5,093 bases of DNA from Frankiales bacterium. GTDB taxonomy: Bacteria; Actinomycetota; Actinomycetes; Mycobacteriales; SCTD01. The position numbers and the translations under genes are program-made. The DNA is taken from positions 1-5,093 of the forward strand of contig SCTD01000679.1 of the NCBI GenBank assembly GCA_004299215.1. The letters are read 5' to 3'. Positions 1 through 5,093 of this stretch are shown here, one piece after another. The notes beneath the pieces were generated by a model. That model did no database searches. It had not been told where the DNA came from and saw only the letters and a list, made by a program, of their open reading frames with translations. The number at the start of each line of letters is the position of its first letter. Within the stretch, counting starts at the first letter, position 1.

Positions 1-516
1 GAACGTGCCCAGGGCCGGCAGCGGCACGCCCTGGGAGGGACCGGTGACGGTGCACTCGTGCACGAGTCCGCCCGGGTTCTCCTCGCCGCTCAGCCAGGTG
101 CCCCACGGGCTCGGCCCGCCCGCGCAGTTCTGGCTCGTGCCGGTGAGGATGCGGTAGCCGGCGACGATCTCGCCGTCGGCACCGAAGCGCAGCGCACCCG
201 CGCCACCTGCGCCGGGGACCTCGCTGTTGCTCGTGTAGACCCAGCCGCCGTCGTCCTGCGGGAAGACCGCGCCGCCATCCGGCGCGGGGTGCCAGGGGTA
301 CGCCGTTCCCGGCACGACCTCGCCGGTCACGGCCAGGACCCTGCTGCGGAAGCCGCCAGGCAGCAGCACGCCGTTGGCGTCGGCAGGACCGAGGGCGCCG
401 TACGGACCCGGGCCGGGTCGGGCCGTGGCGGCGTACGCCCTGCTCCAGAACGACGGTCCGAGTGCGGTGACCCCCACGGCGAGGGCGGTGCTGCGCAAGA
501 ACGAGCGGCGGTCCAC
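1..516 (-). CDS. phoX: PhoX/DUF839-family alkaline phosphatase, N-terminal 172 residues (runs off the window)
   Basis: This is the N-terminal part of a secreted phosphatase of the PhoX (DUF839) family; known members release phosphate from organic esters outside the cytoplasm using iron and calcium. The GTG start (514-516) is set by GGAGG at 523-527 with a 6-nt spacer. Residues 1-29 form a clear Tat signal: twin arginines R3-R4 in DRRSFLR, a hydrophobic stretch, and a likely AYA|A cleavage after residue 29. The mature part carries family landmarks: GVLLPGGFRSRVLA (49-62), YTSNSE (94-99), and NCAGGPSPWGTWL (130-142) followed by S-G-E-E-N (143-147). Typical PhoX proteins, as I recall them, have Cys where this one has G144. 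The 3' part lies left of base 1, so the remaining metal ligands cannot be checked. A PHO box sits just upstream, which supports a phosphate-scavenging role. Family assignment is firm; true phosphatase activity is inferred. Confidence 0.88.
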   Translation of the reverse strand, partial: MDRRSFLRSTALAVGVTALGPSFWSRAYAATARPGPGPYGALGPADANGVLLPGGFRSRVLAVTGEVVPGTAYPWHPAPDGGAVFPQDDGGWVYTSNSEVPGAGGAGALRFGADGEIVAGYRILTGTSQNCAGGPSPWGTWLSGEENPGGLVHECTVTGPSQGVPLPALGTF

Positions 517-536
517 GAGAAGCCTCCAGGTCGACG

Positions 537-580
537 ACGGTGTGACCATGGAAGGCGAGCGGGTTGTCCGGCTGGTGAAC
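537..580 (-). promoter_or_regulatory. Left-facing PHO box and -10-like element of phoX
   Basis: Read on the minus strand from 580, GTTCACCAGCC (580-570) is followed by the weaker unit GGACAACCCGC (569-559). The first matches the 11-nt direct-repeat unit bound by PhoP in Streptomyces (model GTTCACCCGGC). Thirty-eight nt downstream of the box start lies CACCGT (542-537), at the same distance as the -10-like hexamers of the other two boxes here. The first base is C rather than the usual T of a TANNNT -10 element, so the -10 call is weak. A start about 7 nt further on would leave a short leader with the ribosome site of phoX. PhoP control is inferred from the repeat match. Confidence 0.55.
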
Positions 581-596
581 CGATCTCGACGGGTCT

Positions 597-640
597 GTTC
601 ACCCACGGGTCACCCGGCGGTCGGTTCCGCTGCCTAGCGT
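597..640 (+). promoter_or_regulatory. Right-facing PHO box and -10 element upstream of the phoD remnant
   Basis: Two adjacent 11-nt units, GTTCACCCACG (597-607) and GGTCACCCGGC (608-618), match the Streptomyces PhoP direct-repeat model almost perfectly. A looser third unit, GGTCGGTTCCG, follows at 619-629. TAGCGT (635-640) has the actinobacterial -10 form TANNNT and begins 38 nt after the box start. Its surroundings, GCTGCCTAGCGTCGCC (629-644), match the pstS promoter in 15 of 16 bases. Transcription should start near 647, immediately before GTG 649. The box faces away from phoX and toward the remnant, so it looks like the kept promoter of a former phosphatase gene. Confidence 0.72.
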
Positions 641-648
641 CGCCGCAC

Positions 649-882
649 GTGACCTCACTCAAGGAGCTGGAGTTCGACTCCCACGGCTTCTCGGTCGTCG
701 ACGTGACGCCGGGGCGCCTGCAGTTCGACACCTTCTTCATCTCCGACCGCGAGGACCCGCAGGCGACGGTCTCGTTCTACCGCGGCTACGTCAGCGAGAA
801 GGGGAGTCGCACCGTGACGCGCGCCGCCGCACAGGTGCCGGCGCTGCGGGGTCAACGTGCGAGCTCGGGGTCGAGCGAGTAG
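649..882 (+). pseudogene. C-terminal remnant of a PhoD-type alkaline phosphatase (77 codons)
   Basis: The frame reads ASPHVTSL, then FDSHGFSVVDVTPGRLQFDTFFISDREDPQ-type sequence across about residues 8-40. This resembles the extreme C-terminal strands of PhoD-family alkaline phosphatases, where a conserved NPH is followed by D-HGYSVLDVTPER and a D-W/F-ISDR-DP segment. Residues after about 66 (RGQRASSGSSE) come from DNA antisense to the convergent regulator and look non-native. Full PhoD proteins are roughly 500 residues and carry a Tat signal and metal-binding motifs; none of that is here. The join to a PHO promoter at about 640-648 suggests an internal deletion that kept promoter and tail. 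GTG 649 has no ribosome site, but the predicted transcript begins within about 2 nt, so a leaderless short protein is possible. The family call is from remembered motif shape; it could alternatively be annotated as a small hypothetical protein. Confidence 0.62.
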
Positions 883-1208
883 CCGACCCCACGGACGGTG
901 CGGATGTAGTCGACGCCGAGCTCGCTCCTGATGCGCCGGCGCAGCCGGTTGACGTGGGTCTTGAGGGTCTCCGACCGCTGACCGGAGCTGGGCCCCCACG
1001 CGGCTTCCATGAGCGTCTCGAAGGGGATGACGCGGCCGGCGTTCTCGGCCAGCACGAGCAGCACCTCGAACTCGCGCAGGGGGAGCGTGCGCTTGACCCC
1101 GTGGATCCGCAGCGAGAGGCCGGCCGGGTAGACCTCGATCTCGCCGACGCGCACGACGCGGTCGGGATCGCCGTCGCGCGGTGCCAGCGGGACGGCCAGT
1201 CGACTCAC
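852..1208 (-). CDS. Stand-alone OmpR/PhoB-type winged-helix DNA-binding protein (no receiver domain)
   Basis: This 118-residue protein is essentially one transcriptional-regulator C-terminal (Trans_reg_C) domain. The N-terminal beta strands span about 18-43 (VVRVGEIEVYPAGLSLRIHG). They are followed by LPLREFEVLLVLAENAGRVI (43-61), helix LMEAAWG (66-72), recognition helix TLKTHVNRLRRRIRSELG (81-98), and wing YIRTVRGVGYSL (101-112). The GTG start follows a strong AGGAGGAG ribosome site. Upstream in-frame sequence has no start codon and nothing receiver-like, so the protein lacks the roughly 120-residue phosphoacceptor domain that normally precedes this fold. It is divergent from pstS and its 3' end overlaps the phoD remnant by 31 bp. 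It may sense or bind at the pst promoter, possibly helping or competing with a PhoP-like protein, but its target and signal cannot be read from sequence. The fold is certain; the function is inferred from location. Confidence 0.88.
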   Translation of the reverse strand: MSRLAVPLAPRDGDPDRVVRVGEIEVYPAGLSLRIHGVKRTLPLREFEVLLVLAENAGRVIPFETLMEAAWGPSSGQRSETLKTHVNRLRRRIRSELGVDYIRTVRGVGYSLDPELAR

Positions 1209-1262
1209 GACTCCTCCTGCGGCGTAGTGACTTCGAGCATCGCGATGAGCGGGGCTGGTCGG

Positions 1263-1268
1263 AATGTA
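1263..1268 (-). promoter_or_regulatory. Candidate -10 element of the winged-helix regulator gene
   Basis: On the minus strand TACATT (1268-1263) fits the TANNNT -10 form, and the local A/T content is higher than its surroundings. A possible but poor -35 (TTCCGA, 1292-1287) lies 18 nt upstream. It would give a leader of about 50 nt ahead of the GTG at 1208. No PHO box unit is seen on this strand near it, so this promoter need not respond directly to PhoP. The call rests on short matches only. Confidence 0.3.
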
Positions 1269-1290
1269 GGACGAAACCGTGCGCCCTCGG

Positions 1291-1307
1291 AAGCGGTGGA
1301 GCCGCTT
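1291..1307. repeat. Short inverted repeat between the divergent regulator and pstS promoters
   Basis: AAGCGG (1291-1296) and CCGCTT (1302-1307) form a perfect 6-bp inverted repeat around a 5-nt centre. It sits 10 bp left of the pstS PHO box and just upstream of the candidate regulator promoter, where an operator for either gene could lie. A repeat this short is expected by chance in a window of this size, so it is recorded only for its position. Confidence 0.25.
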
Positions 1308-1317
1308 GCCGCCAGAC

Positions 1318-1372
1318 GTTCACCGAGGGTTCACCTCCGCCTCGTCGCCCGGTCGCGTGCGCTGCCTACCGT
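1318..1372 (+). promoter_or_regulatory. PHO box and -10 element of the pst operon
   Basis: GTTCACCGAGG (1318-1328) and GTTCACCTCCG (1329-1339) are adjacent 11-nt direct repeats whose first seven bases are identical and match the PhoP repeat model. Looser units in the same phase follow: CCTCGTCGCCC (1340-1350) and GGTCGCGTGCG (1351-1361). TACCGT (1367-1372) is the likely -10, lying 38 nt after the start of the second unit, as in the promoter at 597-640. There is no recognisable -35, as expected for an activator-dependent promoter. Transcription should begin near 1379, giving a leader of about 37 nt before the pstS GTG. This supports induction of the transporter under phosphate limitation. Confidence 0.78.
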
Positions 1373-1415
1373 CGCCGTCGACGACATCGTCCGAAGACCT
1401 CAGAAAGGGCCTTCC

Positions 1416-2374
<959 letters not shown>

Positions 2375-2378
<4 letters not shown>

Positions 2379-3307
2379 TCCTCGCACCCACGACCGTCGA
2401 CCCGGCTCGCGCGATCCTGCGCAGCCGGGTCCGGCGCGGTGAGCGGCTCGTCGAGGCGGGCCTGGCCGCGGCCGCGTTCCTGTCGGTGGCCACCACCGTC
2501 GGCATCCTCGTGTCGCTGGCGGACGGCACCCGGGCGTTCCTCGCCGAGGTGCCGCTGAGCGACTTCGTGCTGGGCACGGTCTGGACACCGCTGTTCGCGA
2601 ACGGCTCGTTCGGCGTGCTGCCGATCCTCAGCGCCACGCTGCTCATCACCGGCATCGCGATGGTGGTGGCCGTCCCGCTCGGCCTCGGTGCTGCGCTCTA
2701 CCTGTCGGAGTACGCGTCGCCGCGCTCGCGCTCGGTGCTGAAACCGGTCCTCGAGGTGCTGGCCGGCATCCCCACGGTCGTGTTCGGGTTCTTCGCCATC
2801 AGCTTCGTCACGCCGAACGTCCTGCGTCCGCTGCTCGGTGACATCGGCATCTTCAACGCGCTGTCCGCCGGGCTCGTGATCGGGGTCCTCATCATCCCGA
2901 TCGTCGCCTCGCTCAGCGAGGACGCGCTGTCCGCGGTGCCGCGTGCGATGCGCGACGGCGCCTCCGCTCTGGGTGCGACCAGGGCACGCGTGTCCCGGAC
3001 CGTGGTGCTGCCGGCCGCCCTGTCCGGCGTCATCGCCTCCTTCGTGCTGGCGCTCTCCCGCGGCATCGGCGAGACGATGGTGGCGGTGATCGCCGCCGGC
3101 TCGATCGCGCAGCTGACCGCCGACCCGCGCGAGCCGATGCAGACGATGACCGCCTTCATCGCGCAGGCCGCCTCCGGCGACCAGCCGACCGGCTCGCTCG
3201 GCTACAACACGCTCTTCGCGGTGGGGTCCCTCCTCTTCGTCATCACGCTCGCCGTCAACGTGCTCAGCATCCGCCTCGTGCGGCGCTTCAGGGAGGTGTA
3301 CGAGTGA
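2375..3307 (+). CDS. pstC: Phosphate ABC transporter permease PstC
   Basis: This 310-residue inner-membrane protein forms half of the phosphate channel together with PstA. Six hydrophobic segments are visible at about 28-49, 83-108, 127-148, 160-183, 210-240 and 278-302. The cytoplasmic coupling loop that contacts the PstB ATPase is the EAA-type motif at about 183-213, with ALGATRARVSRTVVLP at its core (G200, L212-P213). A large periplasmic loop follows segment 1 (about 50-82), as in other PstC proteins, and LALSRGIGETM (225-235) is a family hallmark. The GTG start overlaps the pstS stop as GTGA, and no strong ribosome site precedes it, so translation is probably coupled to pstS. The length is normal for the family. 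Confidence 0.96.
3291..3298 (+). promoter_or_regulatory. Ribosome binding site of pstA inside the end of pstC
   Basis: GGGAGGTG lies 5 nt before the pstA GTG at 3304 and within the last codons of pstC. It fixes that start despite the 4-bp overlap with the pstC stop, and allows fresh initiation as well as coupling. Confidence 0.75.
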
Positions 3308-4179
3308 GCACGCCGGTGCTCGGACGCGCTCCCAGCCGCGAGCGCTGGAACGGCCGGCTCTTCCAGGCGGTGCTGCTGGCCTGCCTCGGTGTCGGGATCC
3401 TGGTCCTCGCGGTGCTGCTCTACGACGTGGTGACCACCGGTGCCGGCCGCTTCAACCTGGACCTGGTGCGCAACATGCCGTCGGGCCGACCGCTCAGGGC
3501 CGGCATCCAGTCGGCGATGCTCGGGACGATCTGGGTGATCGTGCTGGTCGCGGCGATGACCGTGCCGCTCGGCGTCGCCACCGCGGTCTACCTCGAGGAG
3601 TACGCCGACCCTGCTCGGTGGTGGAACCGGCTGATCGAGCTGAACATCCAGAACCTGGCCGCCGTGCCGAGCGTCGTCTACGGGATTCTCGGCCTGGCCG
3701 TCTTCAACCGGGCGCTGGGGTTCGGCGGGTCGGTGCTCGCCGTCGCTCTCACCCTGTCGTTGCTCGTGCTGCCGATCATCATCATCTCGTGCCGAGAGGC
3801 CATCCGAGCCATCCCCACATCCATCAAGGAGGGCTCGCTCGCGCTCGGCGCGACCCGGCTGCAGACCGTGTGGCGGTCGATCCTGCCGAACGCGATCCCG
3901 GGAACGGCGACCGGCGCGATCCTGGCGCTGTCCCGCGCCATCGGCGAGGCCGCTCCCGTGCTCCTGGTCGCCGGCGGCCTGGTCTTCATCACCTTCAACC
4001 CCGAAGGCGTGCTCAGCCAGACGACGGTGCTTCCCGTGCAGATCTTCAACTACGTGAGCCGCCCCCAGGAGGAGTTCCGGGTCGTCGCCGCCGCGGCGAT
4101 CCTGGTGCTGCTGCTGATCCTGCTCGCCATGAACTCCCTCGCCATCTTCATCCGGAACCGGTTCCACCGGCCGTGGTGA
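3304..4179 (+). CDS. pstA: Phosphate ABC transporter permease PstA
   Basis: This 291-residue membrane protein is the second permease of the phosphate importer. Hydrophobic segments lie at about 20-43, 68-95, 118-135, 143-162, 196-231 (two segments, or one long interrupted one) and 259-284. The EAA-type coupling loop runs from about 163 to 195: CREAIRAIPTSIKEGSLALG followed by ATRLQTVWRSILP. VYGILGLAVF (125-134) and LALSRAIGEAAPVL (207-220) are typical of PstA, the latter paralleling the matching segment in PstC. The GTG start overlaps the pstC stop as GTGA and has a strong ribosome site. The protein ends in a short basic tail (RNRFHRPW), consistent with a cytoplasmic C-terminus. No oddities are visible. 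Confidence 0.96.
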   Translation: MSTPVLGRAPSRERWNGRLFQAVLLACLGVGILVLAVLLYDVVTTGAGRFNLDLVRNMPSGRPLRAGIQSAMLGTIWVIVLVAAMTVPLGVATAVYLEEYADPARWWNRLIELNIQNLAAVPSVVYGILGLAVFNRALGFGGSVLAVALTLSLLVLPIIIISCREAIRAIPTSIKEGSLALGATRLQTVWRSILPNAIPGTATGAILALSRAIGEAAPVLLVAGGLVFITFNPEGVLSQTTVLPVQIFNYVSRPQEEFRVVAAAAILVLLLILLAMNSLAIFIRNRFHRPW

Positions 4180-4203
4180 GCCCGCCGTACGACACCCCCG
4201 ATC

Positions 4204-4208
4204 GAGGA
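4204..4208 (+). promoter_or_regulatory. Ribosome binding site that favours pstB start at 4215
   Basis: GAGGA lies 6 nt before GTG 4215. The alternative in-frame GTG at 4176, which would overlap the pstA stop as GTGA and add 13 residues, has no purine-rich site ahead of it. The extra residues (SPPYDTPDRGHD region) are also unlike PstB. Confidence 0.6.
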
Positions 4209-4214
4209 CACGAC

Positions 4215-5054
4215 GTGACCGCTCCGCTCAGCCGCCTGGACGTGCGCCCCTTCGTCGAGGACGGAGCGTCCCCCGCCAGCACCGTGCTCGCGGTCGCCTC
4301 CCTCGACGTGTACTACGGCGAGCACAAGGCGGTCAGAGACGTCGCGCTGGAGATCGGCAGCGGTGAGATCACCGCGCTCATCGGGCCGTCCGGGTGCGGC
4401 AAGAGCACCGTGCTCCGCTGCCTCAACCGGATGAACGACCTCATCCCGAGCGCGCGGGTGGAGGGGAGCGTGACCTACCACGGGCAGGACATCTACGCCG
4501 ACGACGTCGACGCCATCGAGGTGCGCCGCCGCATCGGCATGGTCTTCCAGAAGCCGAACCCGTTCCCCAAGTCGATCTACGACAACATCGCGTACGGCCC
4601 CAAGGTCAACGGCACCAGGAAGGGCCTCGACGACATCGTCGAGGAGAGCCTGACCCGCGCGGCGCTGTGGGACGAGGTCAAGAACAAGCTCACGAGCAAC
4701 GCGTACGGGCTGTCCGGCGGACAGCAGCAGCGGCTGTGCATCGCGCGGGCGATCGCGACCCGTCCCGAGGTGATCCTCATGGACGAGCCGTGCTCAGCGC
4801 TCGACCCCATCGCCACCGCCAAGATCGAGGACCTCATGGAGGAGCTGAAGCGCGACTACACGATCGTCATCGTCACGCACAACATGCAGCAGGCGGCCCG
4901 GGTCTCCGACCGCACGGCGTTCTTCACCGCGGAGAGCGACCCCGACACCGGGCAGCGCACGGGAGTGCTCGTCGAGTACAACCCGACGGCCCGCATCTTC
5001 AGCAACCCGGACGACCCGCGGACCGAGGGCTACATCACGGGCCGCTTCGGCTGA
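4215..5054 (+). CDS. pstB: Phosphate ABC transporter ATP-binding protein PstB
   Basis: This 279-residue cytoplasmic ATPase drives phosphate import through PstCA. All ABC motifs are intact: Walker A GPSGCGKST (57-65), Q-loop at Q112 in MVFQKPNPFPKSI, signature LSGGQQQ (166-172), Walker B VILMDEP (186-192, with D190 and E191), D-loop SALD (194-197) and the switch H222 in VTHNMQQA. FQKPNPFPKSIYDNIAYG and the C-terminal EGYITGRFG are strong PstB hallmarks. Residues 1-25 precede the ABC fold and look like a disordered leader, somewhat longer than in short PstB proteins. A polar segment (about 240-250, SDPDTGQRTG) expands the hairpin before LVEYNPT, which is a simple turn in many homologues. It is the last recognisable gene of the operon; pstA ends 35 bp upstream. 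Confidence 0.96.
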   Translation: MTAPLSRLDVRPFVEDGASPASTVLAVASLDVYYGEHKAVRDVALEIGSGEITALIGPSGCGKSTVLRCLNRMNDLIPSARVEGSVTYHGQDIYADDVDAIEVRRRIGMVFQKPNPFPKSIYDNIAYGPKVNGTRKGLDDIVEESLTRAALWDEVKNKLTSNAYGLSGGQQQRLCIARAIATRPEVILMDEPCSALDPIATAKIEDLMEELKRDYTIVIVTHNMQQAARVSDRTAFFTAESDPDTGQRTGVLVEYNPTARIFSNPDDPRTEGYITGRFG

Positions 5055-5057
5055 CGC

Positions 5058-5093
5058 TCACACGCGTCGCAGGTCCAGCCCCTCGTCCTGCAG
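5058..5093 (-). CDS. Possible 3' end of a convergent gene (partial, unidentified)
   Basis: On the minus strand one frame reads LQDEGLDLRRV and then TGA (5060-5058). Ten of its eleven codons end in G or C, as in the real genes here, and a stop placed just after pstB is what a convergent neighbour would give. Only eleven residues are visible, so the product cannot be named. The pstB stop and this stop are separated by 3 bp, which leaves no room for a terminator between the genes; any terminator must lie inside coding sequence. Chance occurrence is quite possible. Confidence 0.4.
   Translation of the reverse strand: MQDEGLDLRRV

Noticed and set aside
1238..1247. Perfect 10-bp palindrome CATCGCGATG in the regulator leader
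   Set aside because: Several 10-bp palindromes are expected by chance in 5 kb, and there is no second copy near another promoter to support an operator.
655..1323. A 222-codon minus-strand frame overlapping the winged-helix gene
   Set aside because: It reads the regulator in the wrong frame and gives an Arg/Ala-rich product; the 852-1208 frame has an intact domain and a strong ribosome site.
3202..4167. A 321-codon open frame on the minus strand opposite pstA
   Set aside because: Its product is a low-complexity D/E/H/R/Q-rich shadow of the pstA codons with no fold or motif; pstA on the other strand is certain.
3618..4214. A long upstream extension of pstB within pstA
   Set aside because: The frame is open but encodes Arg/Pro-rich sequence unlike any PstB, overlaps pstA, and the ABC domain starts only after 4215.
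5052..5093. Search for a terminator or phoU after pstB
   Set aside because: Only 39 bases follow the pstB stop. No stem followed by T-rich sequence and no PhoU-like start is visible there.

Overview
The window looks like chromosomal DNA from a high-GC actinobacterium. Third codon positions are almost all G or C, every assignable gene starts with GTG, and phosphate-control boxes of the 11-nt direct-repeat type known from Streptomyces PhoP are present. The PstS, PstB and PhoX sequences would fit the Propionibacteriales (Nocardioides-like), but the genus is an inference. The window is a phosphate-starvation (Pho) locus, and every assignable function fits that theme.

Left part (1-882). The 5' part of a Tat-exported PhoX/DUF839-family phosphatase runs leftward from 516 and off the window. 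Its 132-bp upstream region (517-648) holds two oppositely oriented PHO boxes. The right-facing box drives only a 77-codon remnant (649-882) that resembles the extreme C-terminus of a PhoD-type alkaline phosphatase. This reads as a phosphatase gene pair in which phoD has lost its catalytic part and kept its promoter and tail.

Middle (852-1415). A leftward 118-residue gene encodes an OmpR/PhoB-type winged-helix DNA-binding domain with no receiver domain. It converges on, and overlaps, the phoD remnant and diverges from pstS. The 207-bp region between it and pstS (1209-1415) holds a third PHO box and the pstS promoter, plus a weaker candidate promoter for the regulator.

Right part (1416-5054). 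A complete pstS-pstC-pstA-pstB operon encodes the high-affinity phosphate ABC importer: a lipoprotein binding protein, two permeases and an ATPase. pstS/pstC and pstC/pstA overlap by 4 bp, which indicates translational coupling. No phoU follows. Three bases after pstB, a leftward reading frame ends (5058-5093) that probably belongs to the next, convergent gene.

How it fits together: under phosphate limitation a PhoP-like regulator would bind the three boxes and raise both phosphate release outside the cell (PhoX) and uptake (PstSCAB). The transporter itself is ordinary. The less ordinary points are the identical 38-nt spacing from box to -10-like element at all three promoters, the receiver-less regulator beside pstS, the promoter-bearing phoD remnant, and a Gly in the PhoX fragment where I expect a Cys. 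I saw no sign of a wholly new system, mobile element, CRISPR array or RNA gene.
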